Below the pieces are notes generated by a model. That model searched no databases, was not told the DNA's origin, and was given only the letters and a program-made list of their open reading frames with translations. Shown in pieces: positions 1-6,633 of a stretch of 15,231 nucleotides of DNA; position 1 is the first letter of the stretch, and the number at the start of each line of letters is the position of its first letter. The translations under genes were made by a program, and so were the position numbers. Source of the DNA: Microcaldota archaeon (GTDB lineage Archaea > Micrarchaeota > Micrarchaeia > Micrarchaeales > CABMGC01); contig JAKBQS010000018.1 of NCBI GenBank assembly GCA_021835105.1, forward strand, positions 1 through 15,231, written 5' to 3'.

Positions 1-1186
1 ATGGGAGGGTCATATTGCCGTTTGATCCCACAATAAAAGTAAACGACCCGAAGTGTACCATATCAACGCCGACATTGACAAGCATATTCTCGCTCTCATT
101 TTCAGAGACGTTCACATCGGCCATTCCTTTATCTGATACATGTGCTGATGATGATATATTTTCGGATCCACTTGCTGAGGATTCATTTTTTGAATTGTTT
201 TGGCTTGCATGGGATTCGGACCCTATTGAAGCGTTGATGCCTACATCTGCACCTATGCTCCCATTGACAACCCCATGCGGATCTGCATTGCTGTTTATAC
301 CAAGCGTAAGATTTCCAGTGCCATTTATTCCTATGCCCTCTATCTCTACGTTTCCGTGATCTCCGCCCTTTATCATTATAGTATGCTGGGCTGCATTACT
401 TACAGATACGCTCTCGTTTCCGTATAAGAATAGATGGTTAATGGTTACGCTGCTGTTGCCGCTGTTCTTGACAATAACTTTAATGCTAGTGCTGTTCCCT
501 GATACTGCAACAGAGGCATTCGATATTGAGATGTTTGGCTTGTATGCTTCAAGCTCCGCGCGCGCACTTGCATTTAGATTGAATGATGCGCCGATCTTAG
601 CGTGGCTTGCGGTGCTTGCATTAGAGACCACTACAGCCCTTAGCGAAGGCACAAGTACAAATAGGGTAGAGTTTGAAGTGTATATTGTAGCTATTACAGG
701 AGCCATATCCAGAAGCACGCTCTGGTTGCCATTTACGGCTGCACTATTCTGCACATGGGCAGTGATTGCGCCTGATGGAACCGTCACGTTGTAATATGTT
801 CCATTTATCTCTATTCTTGCAGATGTTACATTGAATCTTACAAGATTTACCTCGTCTCCAGCCTGCACGGAAGTGTTTCCGATAATCTGGCTCTGATTTA
901 CAAGAGCCATTAGATTAACTGTCCCGTTTCCATTTACAGCAAACCATCCTGTTCCGGTGCCATTTCCAGCTACATGAGCCTCTATGGAGCTATATGAAAT
1001 AAGCAGAGCGTTTGCACCTACAGGAACCTGCGGCGGGTCGGTCATCTGGAATGAGAGGATTGCGCCACCTGGAACAGCAGGAAGAACCGATGGACCTCTT
1101 GATAAAGATACTACAATGTATATTACAGCTATTATTACTATTGCAGGTATTACTATCTTAAGCATCCTGTTAGTGTTCGCATCCAT
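1..1186 (-). CDS. DUF4382-like membrane-anchored surface protein, sequon-rich (C-terminus beyond window)
   Basis: Reverse-strand frame open from the ATG at 1186 to the left edge: 395 codons without a stop, so the C-terminus is missing. A basic N-terminus (MDANTNRMLK) is followed by a hydrophobic segment at residues 10-29, a signal anchor that would place the rest outside the cell. Residues about 42-190 read like DUF4382: an FQMTDPP start, GWFAVNG then VNLMAL, VRFNVTSARIEING, and a YNVTVPSG strand followed by a VLLDM strand. Residues about 215-265 look like a further beta-sandwich domain (IKVIVKNSGNSSVTINHLFL). After that the chain is rich in Asn, Ser and Gly. I count about 25 N-X-S/T sequons, typical of a heavily N-glycosylated archaeal surface protein. 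The biochemical role is unknown. It is divergent from the histidine phosphatase gene across a repeat-bearing intergenic region. The reading frame is certain, the DUF4382 assignment fairly so. Confidence 0.8.
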   Translation of the reverse strand, partial: MDANTNRMLKIVIPAIVIIAVIYIVVSLSRGPSVLPAVPGGAILSFQMTDPPQVPVGANALLISYSSIEAHVAGNGTGTGWFAVNGNGTVNLMALVNQSQIIGNTSVQAGDEVNLVRFNVTSARIEINGTYYNVTVPSGAITAHVQNSAAVNGNQSVLLDMAPVIATIYTSNSTLFVLVPSLRAVVVSNASTASHAKIGASFNLNASARAELEAYKPNISISNASVAVSGNSTSIKVIVKNSGNSSVTINHLFLYGNESVSVSNAAQHTIMIKGGDHGNVEIEGIGINGTGNLTLGINSNADPHGVVNGSIGADVGINASIGSESHASQNNSKNESSASGSENISSSAHVSDKGMADVNVSENESENMLVNVGVDMVHFGSFTFIVGSNGNMTLP

Positions 1187-1200
1187 TGAATCATATGTAA

Positions 1201-1221
1201 TTTTTATTATAGATTATTAAG
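1201..1221 (-). promoter_or_regulatory. AT-rich promoter region for the DUF4382-like gene
   Basis: Read on the minus strand this is TTAATAATCTATAATAAAAA, ending 14 bp before the ATG at 1186. Two TATA-like boxes overlap, TTAATAAT and TATAATAA. The upstream one would place transcription at about 1190, giving a nearly leaderless mRNA. The downstream one lies too close to the ATG. The 21-bp duplication begins at its upstream edge and supplies part of the TTAA. Confidence 0.35.
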
Positions 1222-1258
1222 CCTTTTGATTCTTTTCTTAAGCCTTTTGATTCTTTTC
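1217..1258. repeat. Perfect 21-bp tandem duplication
   Basis: Two identical head-to-tail 21-bp units lie at 1217-1237 and 1238-1258. Each begins TTAAGCCTTTTG and ends ATTCTTTTC. The pair sits immediately upstream of the probable promoter of the minus-strand surface-protein gene, and on that strand is purine-rich (GAAAAGAATC then AAAAGG). It may be a duplicated activator or BRE-like site, or a recent slippage event. Confidence 0.9.
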
Positions 1259-1324
1259 GCCTTGTTTGGTAAGCTGAAACTGTTTAAAGTTTAAAAAGTC
1301 ATTTTATCATGATGGCGGGCGCTA

Positions 1325-1406
1325 TAGTTTAATTACCAACAACTACAGATTAGGGAACAAAACTACAAGAAAGTTAATTAAACTACAGAAACCAAATTAA
1401 ACTACA
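1325..1406. repeat. Array of four AACTACA boxes at about 20-bp spacing, with an inverted half-site
   Basis: AACTACA occurs at 1341-1347, 1361-1367, 1381-1387 and 1400-1406, so the spacing is 20, 20 and 19 bp (about two helical turns). The last two boxes share a longer context, ATTAAACTACA. TAGTTTAATTA at 1325-1335 is the exact reverse complement of TAATTAAACTA at 1375-1385. The array ends about 18 bp before the TATA box of the histidine phosphatase gene. Such regular boxes on one face of the helix suggest cooperative binding by a transcription factor, though no regulator is identified here. Confidence 0.75.
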
Positions 1407-1423
1407 AAAATGATTGCGGAAGA

Positions 1424-1431
1424 TTTATAAA
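1424..1431 (+). promoter_or_regulatory. TATA box upstream of the histidine phosphatase gene
   Basis: TTTATAAA with a purine-rich flank (GGAAGA) just upstream is a good archaeal TATA/BRE. It would start transcription near 1453, about 30 nt before the ATG at 1483. A second weaker AT stretch (CCTTTTAATA, 1443-1452) could serve instead. This argues against translation starting at the in-frame TTG at 1414, which lies upstream of the TATA box. Confidence 0.5.
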
Positions 1432-1482
1432 CGGCGTGATAACCTTTTAATACCATACAATGAAAATTATATTATTGAGATT

Positions 1483-2169
1483 ATGGTAGTTATTGCGTAT
1501 GTTAGGCATGGTAAAAGAGATTCTACACCAGAAACTATTTTTCGTGATGGAAGCCCAGGCACCATTCCATGCTTTTTAACTAAGGAAGGGATAGAACAAG
1601 CGCACAAAGCGGGTAAAGAGCTTGCACAGTTCCGCATAAGCCGTTTGATATCAAGTCCTCTTGATAGAACGTTACAGACGGCAAGCCTAATAAAATACGA
1701 ATATTTTACTAAGACTGGAACACATTTAGAGATCGAATTCCCAGAGCCATTACTTATAGAAAGACAGGTGGGAAAGTTGAATAATGGCCCTGTTCCAGGA
1801 GGTATTCCTTGGTTAGAGTTCAGGAATAATCAAGCTAGAACAGGCTATCCAGATGTAGAGGATTTCAACAGCATAAAAAACAGAATTGAGCGTTTTGTAA
1901 ATAAAGTTCAAATAAAAAAGAGAGAAAATGGACTAATAGTTGCGTCAACTCATCAAGATACAGTTCATGCTGCTGCGGCACAAGCCCTTGGATACGATGA
2001 ACTCAACCCAATGTTTACCCCAGGCGTTCCAGAAGGAAGCATAACAATAATTTCGTATAGAACAGGGAATGAAGCTAAAGTGATAGGAGACACTGAGGTC
2101 ATGACATATGGCAGTACCCATCTATCTACAGATGAAGTTAAAAACGTGGAGACTTTACTTAGAAATTAG
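1483..2169 (+). CDS. Histidine phosphatase / phosphoglycerate mutase-like protein
   Basis: From ATG 1483 this gives 228 aa; the frame is open back to a TTG at 1414, but the TATA box at 1424 makes the ATG more likely. The histidine phosphatase superfamily signature is visible: YVRHG at residues 6-10, with H9 as the phospho-acceptor; SSPLDRTLQTA after a conserved helix, with the second arginine; and STHQDTVHAA, supplying the second catalytic histidine. Such enzymes remove or move phosphate on small molecules or phosphohistidine in the cytosol. The substrate cannot be read from sequence. Codon use is unlike its neighbours: I count 8 AGA against 2 AGG for Arg and 9 AAA against 4 AAG for Lys, whereas flanking genes prefer AGG and AAG. 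That hints at acquisition from elsewhere or weak expression selection. It is transcribed alone, converging on the MQO gene. Confidence 0.8.
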   Translation: MVVIAYVRHGKRDSTPETIFRDGSPGTIPCFLTKEGIEQAHKAGKELAQFRISRLISSPLDRTLQTASLIKYEYFTKTGTHLEIEFPEPLLIERQVGKLNNGPVPGGIPWLEFRNNQARTGYPDVEDFNSIKNRIERFVNKVQIKKRENGLIVASTHQDTVHAAAAQALGYDELNPMFTPGVPEGSITIISYRTGNEAKVIGDTEVMTYGSTHLSTDEVKNVETLLRN

Positions 2170-2215
2170 GTATTAATTTTAACCAATAAATCTTGGCTCT
2201 ATACTTAACTCGTGC

Positions 2216-2242
2216 ATATCTTGTATCGTCACAACAAGATAT
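2216..2242. terminator. Perfect 9-bp inverted repeat between convergent genes (possible bidirectional terminator)
   Basis: ATATCTTGT at 2216-2224 pairs exactly with ACAAGATAT at 2234-2242 across a 9-nt loop. It is about 45 bp after the stop of the histidine phosphatase gene and about 50 bp after the stop of the convergent MQO gene, so it could fold in both 3' ends. No long T-run follows; archaeal terminators often rely on T-tracts, so the assignment is tentative. Confidence 0.45.
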
Positions 2243-2290
2243 ATTGATAATTAAACTGCAAAGCTGCACGCAGCAGAGCGGCAGGATTGT

Positions 2291-3631
2291 TTATCTGTCA
2301 AACGGGCAGTAAGTCTCTTTGAAGCCATGCTCATCGAAATCTACACCTATCGCATCTGTCGCCTCTTTCGCATCGCCTAGTGAATTGTACAAACAGGAAG
2401 TTGCGCCTGGAGAAGGAGTTACATTGAAGATTATATTATCGCCGCGTATCTTGCTCTCGCCAAGAAGCAGCTCGCGTTTTTCCTTGTCTATAAGCTGAGG
2501 CCTTATGCCGCCTATTTTTCCAGCCATGCGTATATCCGAATATCCAAGCGAAGGTACTATCTTCTGCACCTCTTTTTTCAGGAATGCATATTTGCCTATT
2601 ATGGGTATATCGTATGTGGCGTTGCGCAGTATTATGTCTCTGGTATCTCCGCTAAGGAATATGTTCTTCAGGCTTATAATTGTAGGCAGGTCTATGTCAA
2701 ACGTCCTGAAATAGTCCCTAAATGTATCGAAGTGGTAGCGTTCAAGTTCTGGAGGCACGGTAACCGTAGGTCCGAAACGCGTGACATTTGGATTTGTTAT
2801 GTCAGGATCGGCATGGACTGCAGCAAACGGAACGCCGCCTATCTGCACCCTGTACACTTTTCCGCGCAGTACATTCCTTGAGTAGTAGAAGTTGCCGCCT
2901 ACGGATAATATGGAGAGGTTCTTGTCGTAACCCATTGACTTGGCAAAATAAAGGCTATAGCTCCCTGCGGCAAATATTACGAATCGTGCGCTGAATTCCC
3001 CCTTGTTTGTGTGAAGCACATACGAGTCGCCTCTGCTCTGGACGTTTGTGACCCTTGCGCCGAATATGGCTTTTGGCTTGTTTGCCCTCCTAGCATTATC
3101 TGCGTCTGAAGCGAAACTCTTTGTCAGTTTGCCGAAATCCACCATGTAGCCTGTGCGCGAGTACAAGGATGAGATCTTCTCATCTTCTTTCCTTCCTTTC
3201 ACCACGGCAGGCTCCACCATGGCTATCTCTTTTCTTGTGAGCATCTTAAGTGATGGGAATAATGCGTGCATCTCCTTTGAGAATGTTTTCTCCAGGCTCC
3301 CGATCTCCTCCTCTCCGACAGCCAGGACCATCTTCTGGCATATGCGCATTATGTCGTCTTTTCTCTTTCGAGGAAGGGAATTTATGTATTTGAGCAAAAC
3401 TTCTGCAGACTGCTTTACCTTCCTTGCCTTATCTATTGTATAATTGGTTTCTATATCACCAAAATGCAGCGTCTGTGCGTTGTTCCTGCTGTTTGAATTT
3501 ATCTGGGCGTAGGAATTGTATTTTTCTATAAGGAGTATCCTCTTAGCCTTCGAGAACCTGCTCAGGGTGAATAGTATCGAAGCTCCAGTTATGCCGCCTC
3601 CAACTATTATAATGTCAAAATCCCTGTCCAT
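2291..3631 (-). CDS. mqo: FAD-dependent malate:quinone oxidoreductase (MQO)
   Basis: 446 aa, starting at ATG 3631. The N-terminus is a classical FAD-binding Rossmann fold: IIIVGGGITGASI at residues 7-19 and an acidic end to the second strand (LLIEK, E36). The segment NSRNNAQTLHFGDIETNYT (about 47-65) is the family-specific block. I recall it as almost identical in MQOs of Helicobacter and Campylobacter, and it is less alike in E. coli Mqo. The C-terminal NVTPSPGATSC (SPGATS at 407-412) is the FAD-contacting GASPGAS-type motif of MQOs. The enzyme oxidises L-malate to oxaloacetate at the cytoplasmic membrane face and passes electrons to quinone; it is membrane-associated without TM helices. It lies back to back with citrate synthase, which uses its product. 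2-hydroxyglutarate oxidase is a related alternative, but the HFGDIETNYT block favours MQO. Confidence 0.8.
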   Translation of the reverse strand: MDRDFDIIIVGGGITGASILFTLSRFSKAKRILLIEKYNSYAQINSNSRNNAQTLHFGDIETNYTIDKARKVKQSAEVLLKYINSLPRKRKDDIMRICQKMVLAVGEEEIGSLEKTFSKEMHALFPSLKMLTRKEIAMVEPAVVKGRKEDEKISSLYSRTGYMVDFGKLTKSFASDADNARRANKPKAIFGARVTNVQSRGDSYVLHTNKGEFSARFVIFAAGSYSLYFAKSMGYDKNLSILSVGGNFYYSRNVLRGKVYRVQIGGVPFAAVHADPDITNPNVTRFGPTVTVPPELERYHFDTFRDYFRTFDIDLPTIISLKNIFLSGDTRDIILRNATYDIPIIGKYAFLKKEVQKIVPSLGYSDIRMAGKIGGIRPQLIDKEKRELLLGESKIRGDNIIFNVTPSPGATSCLYNSLGDAKEATDAIGVDFDEHGFKETYCPFDR

Positions 3632-3656
3632 GAATAAACTTGATAGAGGAATAATT

Positions 3657-3673
3657 AAAAGGTTTTATATAAT
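3657..3673. promoter_or_regulatory. Shared divergent promoter with palindromic TATA element (mqo / gltA)
   Basis: The self-complementary octamer TTATATAA at 3665-3672 lies in the 65-bp gap between the divergent MQO and citrate synthase genes. On the plus strand a purine-rich BRE-like AAAAGG (3657-3662) precedes it, and it ends 25 bp before the ATG at 3697, predicting a leaderless or nearly leaderless transcript. On the minus strand it would start transcription near 3642, about 11 nt before the MQO ATG, but its BRE side is poor. No other good TATA box is seen in the gap. Confidence 0.55.
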
Positions 3674-3696
3674 ATCATAGATAATCTACAACCAGG

Positions 3697-4893
3697 ATGG
3701 CATTAGCAATGCCTGGTATTCGAGTGTTTTGTATGCCTGACGCAGATGCGCCTAAGATAAATAAGGGATTGGACGGAGTATATGTTTCTGAGAGCAAGAT
3801 ATGCAAGGTAGACGGACTCAATGGAAAGCTTTACTACAGGGGATATCCTATAGATGACATAGCCGTTAATTGCTCGTTTGAGGAAGCTTCGTACCTTATA
3901 CTTCACGGCACTCTTCCCAACAAGGGACAGCTTGATGAGTTTTCAAAGAACCTCTCTTCTGAGAGGGACCTGCCTACGCTGGTCATTGATGTGATAGAGG
4001 ATACCGCAGGCGAGAAGGATCCGATGCATGTGCTCATGAGCGCAGTCTCTCTTCTTCCTGCCTTCGATGAAGAGGCTGATGACGCTGGAGAGGACGCAAA
4101 CCTGAGGAAGAGCATACGGATAATATCAAAGGTGTCCAGCATTGTCGCTGCGATAGGCAGATACAGAAACGAGGGTGAGGAGTATGTGCCACCGGACAAA
4201 TCGCTTGATCATATTGAGAATTTTATGTACATGCTAAACGGTAAGAAGCCGACCAAGCAGGAATATGACATAATGAGGATAATGTTCCTGCTTCAGCTTG
4301 AACACAGCTCCAACGCATCGACATTCTCCGCGATGGTGACAGGCTCATCGCTCTCGGATATATACTCTGCCGTTACTTCTGCGATAGGTACTCTTAAAGG
4401 CCCGCTGCATGGCGAAGCGGATGAGATGGCCCTTAAGATGATGCAAGCGATAGGAAACCCGGACAATACGGAAAAGTACATAGAGGATGCACTTGCAGGA
4501 AAGCAACGGGTAATGGGGTTCGGGCATAGGATATACAAAACCTACGACCCGAGGGCAAGGATACTGAAGAAGTATCTGCTTGAGCTCCAGGACCATTCGG
4601 CTGAGGAGGTCAGGAGGCTTACGGAGATAGCCCTGAGGGCGGAGAAGATGATGATAGAGAAGCTTGGCGCAAGCCACGGTATATGGCCCAATGTGGATTT
4701 CTTTGCAGGGCCATTGTATACTGCAGCTGGAATCCAGATAGATTTGTTCACGCCGATATTTGCGGCTAGCAGGGCAACAGGATGGTGTGCGCACCTGCTT
4801 GAATACTGGAAGGAGAACAAGCTTATACGGCCACTCGAGTATTATACGGGACCGCTTGATCTGAAATACCTCCCAATAGGGGAAAGGCAGTAA
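3697..4893 (+). CDS. gltA: Citrate synthase
   Basis: 398 aa from ATG 3697. A second in-frame ATG at 3733 (MPDADAPKINKGLDGVY) would give an N-terminus closer to other archaeal citrate synthases, but the upstream TATA spacing fits a leaderless start at 3697. The N-terminal KLYYRGYPIDDIA block is typical. The catalytic triad is visible: H238 in GPLHGEAD, H277 in MGFGHRIYK with the adjacent substrate arginine, and D334 in WPNVDFFAG. The length fits the short, dimeric archaeal and Gram-positive type rather than the hexameric proteobacterial type, and no NADH-binding domain is seen. It condenses acetyl-CoA with oxaloacetate in the cytosol, as entry to the TCA cycle. It begins the plus-strand series, six bases before the threonine synthase start. 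2-methylcitrate synthase is closely related and cannot be excluded by eye, but the aconitase and IDH context favours citrate. Confidence 0.92.
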   Translation: MALAMPGIRVFCMPDADAPKINKGLDGVYVSESKICKVDGLNGKLYYRGYPIDDIAVNCSFEEASYLILHGTLPNKGQLDEFSKNLSSERDLPTLVIDVIEDTAGEKDPMHVLMSAVSLLPAFDEEADDAGEDANLRKSIRIISKVSSIVAAIGRYRNEGEEYVPPDKSLDHIENFMYMLNGKKPTKQEYDIMRIMFLLQLEHSSNASTFSAMVTGSSLSDIYSAVTSAIGTLKGPLHGEADEMALKMMQAIGNPDNTEKYIEDALAGKQRVMGFGHRIYKTYDPRARILKKYLLELQDHSAEEVRRLTEIALRAEKMMIEKLGASHGIWPNVDFFAGPLYTAAGIQIDLFTPIFAASRATGWCAHLLEYWKENKLIRPLEYYTGPLDLKYLPIGERQ

Positions 4894-4899
4894 GGTTGT

Positions 4900-5976
4900 T
4901 TGTTGGAGTATAGCCTTAAATGCAAGGGATGCGGGCGCATATACGAAAGCAGCTACAGAAACCAGCTCTGCGGCAAATGCGGCTCAAACCTTGAAGTCGT
5001 ATATGGGGATGGGAAAGGCTTCAGGATTAATGGCTATGAATTCTGGGACTACTTAGATTACCTGCCGGATGGGAAGTACAGAAGATATTCGGTAGGAGGA
5101 ACGAAGCTCATAGATGCAGGGGATGGATTGCAGCTTAAGTTAGAGATTACGAATCCTACCGGGTCATTTAAGGATAGGGGGAGCGTAATAGAGGTTGCAA
5201 AGGCAAAAGAGTATGGATATGGGGAATTGTCATGCGCATCCACAGGGAACATGGCATACTCGCTCTCATATTACTGCGGCATAGAGGGGTTCAGGGTTAG
5301 GGTCTTCATAAGCAGAGATGCAAACAGATACAAGCTTGGCCTTATAAAAGAGACAGGGGCGGCGAAGATAGTCAAAGTTGATGGCGATTTTAATTTAGCA
5401 ATGAAAAACGCGGAGGAATATGCCAAGTCGAATGGTGCATTCGTATCTGGGGACTATTGTTACAGAAAGGAAGGGCAGAAAACCATAGCGTATGAGGTTG
5501 CCGCACAGTCTAAAGGTTTTGATAATATAATAGTCCCGATAGGGAATGCGACTCTTATAAGCGGCATCGGAAAGGCACTTGCCCAGATGCTAGATTCAGG
5601 GGCAATAAAGAGGTTGCCGCAGATAATCGGCGTGCAGGCACGCGGCTCTGCGCCAGTGGCAAAAGCATTCGTAACTGGTTCTGCCCCCAGATACGTAAGG
5701 CCAAACACCATGGCCGATGCCATAGCCGTAGGTTATCCGACATTCGGCGAAGAAGCATTGAAGGCAATACGGAAGACGAATGGCAGGGTAGTTACGGTGA
5801 CTGATTCCGAGATGAAGACAGAGCAGAGGCTATTCCTCAAGGAGTACGGCCTCCTCGCAGAGATGTCTGGTGTCGCCTCTGTAGCAGCTTACAGGAAGCT
5901 TAAGCTACATGGGAGCAGGACTGTGGCGATAATAAGCGGTGCCAACCTTGAGGAGAATGTAGAGTTAGGGATATAG
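4900..5976 (+). CDS. thrC: Threonine synthase
   Basis: 358 aa from a TTG at 4900, six bases after the citrate synthase stop; a second TTG follows directly, and there is no in-frame ATG before the zinc-finger region. A rubredoxin-like knuckle opens the protein (C8, C11, C24, C27), as in many archaeal threonine synthases. The fold-type II PLP core follows: NPTGSFKDRGS with the Schiff-base K91, STGNMAYSLSYY for phosphate and substrate binding, KEGQKTIAYE, and VPIGNATLISG as the PLP-phosphate loop. It converts O-phospho-L-homoserine to L-threonine. The product derives from aspartate and so from oxaloacetate, a loose metabolic link to its neighbours. Cysteate synthase and other threonine synthase paralogues share these motifs and are the alternative. 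It is almost certainly cotranscribed with citrate synthase. Confidence 0.85.
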   Translation: MLEYSLKCKGCGRIYESSYRNQLCGKCGSNLEVVYGDGKGFRINGYEFWDYLDYLPDGKYRRYSVGGTKLIDAGDGLQLKLEITNPTGSFKDRGSVIEVAKAKEYGYGELSCASTGNMAYSLSYYCGIEGFRVRVFISRDANRYKLGLIKETGAAKIVKVDGDFNLAMKNAEEYAKSNGAFVSGDYCYRKEGQKTIAYEVAAQSKGFDNIIVPIGNATLISGIGKALAQMLDSGAIKRLPQIIGVQARGSAPVAKAFVTGSAPRYVRPNTMADAIAVGYPTFGEEALKAIRKTNGRVVTVTDSEMKTEQRLFLKEYGLLAEMSGVASVAAYRKLKLHGSRTVAIISGANLEENVELGI

Positions 5977-5978
5977 AT

Positions 5979-6536
5979 ATGATGGATTCTATGGATGAAA
6001 AAAACAGGCATTTGCACAACTTATTTAAATCTACAGAAGTGGAGAAGCGTTTTCTTGACGCTATAAAGGAGAATATCGATTATATTAAGGCTTCAGAGGC
6101 AGTTGATTTGGGTGCTGGAGGAGGAAGATTTGCGCTGGTGCTAAGCAGGTATGTAAAAACCCTTTACTGCGTTGATGTATCTGACGAGGCTATCGAATTT
6201 ATGAAGTTAAATTTAGCAGGGCTAGAGAATACAAAAATAATCAAGGTACAGGCAGATAGGCTGCCCTTTGCCGACAGGAGCATGGACCTTGTCTTCTCCG
6301 CCAATTCCTTCCATGACCTGCCTGTAGGATATGAGGCAGAGATAAGCAGGATTCTTAATGAGAATGGCAGGTTTATAGATCTTGACTGGAAAAAAGGGAG
6401 GACAGAGAGTGGCCCTCCAGTCCAGATACGCTTATCTGAGATGGAAGTAATAGGCAGACTGAAGGCGCAAGGATTTGCACTTGAAAAGGAGCAGGATATC
6501 GAAACGCATTACATGCTTGTATTTCTAAGGGAATGA
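5979..6536 (+). CDS. Class I SAM-dependent methyltransferase
   Basis: 185 aa beginning at ATG 5979, two bases after the threonine synthase stop; ATGs at 5982 and 5991 are possible alternatives. Motif I, AVDLGAGGGRFAL, lies at residues 41-53 and binds SAM. The acidic residue after strand 2 (VDVSDE, D66) would hold the ribose. LPFADRSMDLVFSANSFHDL at about 95-114 is the methyltransferase-11-like motif II/III region. The C-terminal half carries GPPVQIRLSEMEV and a short final strand, like small UbiE-type enzymes in archaea. The methyl acceptor is not readable. It is near the minimum size for a complete Rossmann methyltransferase and has no obvious extra substrate domain. Its tight spacing implies cotranscription, but gives no clear functional link to the TCA genes. 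Confidence 0.75.
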   Translation: MMDSMDEKNRHLHNLFKSTEVEKRFLDAIKENIDYIKASEAVDLGAGGGRFALVLSRYVKTLYCVDVSDEAIEFMKLNLAGLENTKIIKVQADRLPFADRSMDLVFSANSFHDLPVGYEAEISRILNENGRFIDLDWKKGRTESGPPVQIRLSEMEVIGRLKAQGFALEKEQDIETHYMLVFLRE

Positions 6537-6583
6537 CGAGCAGTGTGGATTTGGCAGTACATTGGCTTAATCCATCGGGAGCT

Positions 6584-6600
6584 GAGAACGTATTTAATAT
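6584..6600 (+). promoter_or_regulatory. Promoter upstream of aconitase
   Basis: TATTTAATAT at 6591-6600, preceded by purine-rich GAGAACG at 6584-6590, is a credible TATA/BRE. Transcription would begin near 6620, downstream of the first in-frame ATG (6604) and 14 or so bases before the ATG at 6634. This supports an internal operon promoter and the later start. Confidence 0.5.
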
Positions 6601-6624
6601 TTAATGCTGAGATATTATCTGGTT

Positions 6625-6628
6625 GGTG
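6625..6628 (+). promoter_or_regulatory. Ribosome-binding site that decides the aconitase start
   Basis: GGTG at 6625-6628, five bases before the ATG at 6634, matches the GGTGA part of the archaeal Shine-Dalgarno sequence. No comparable site precedes the ATG at 6604. Confidence 0.4.
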
Positions 6629-6633
6629 TTTTC

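Larger units (their letters stand above)
1187..1482. other. Divergent intergenic region, surface protein / histidine phosphatase
   Basis: 296 bp with no supported gene; the longest ATG-started stretch (around 1309) is seven codons. It holds the surface-protein promoter, the 21-bp tandem duplication, an AT-rich GTTTAAAGTTTAAAAAG stretch near 1281-1297, the AACTACA array and the phosphatase TATA box. It is the most repeat-dense part of the window. Confidence 0.7.

Noticed and set aside
15..1220. Plus-strand open frames at 15-359, 441-794 and 984-1220
   Set aside because: They lie antisense to a continuous 395-codon minus-strand frame with a signal anchor and recognisable domain; their translations are low in charged residues and match no family.
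1325..1406. CRISPR array
   Set aside because: The repeats are only 7 bp with 12-13 bp spacers and there are no cas genes nearby; operator-like boxes fit better.
1414..1482. TTG start at 1414 for the histidine phosphatase
   Set aside because: The TATA box at 1424-1431 is downstream of it, and the added 23 residues precede the strand that normally begins this fold; ATG 1483 puts RHG at residues 8-10, as is usual.
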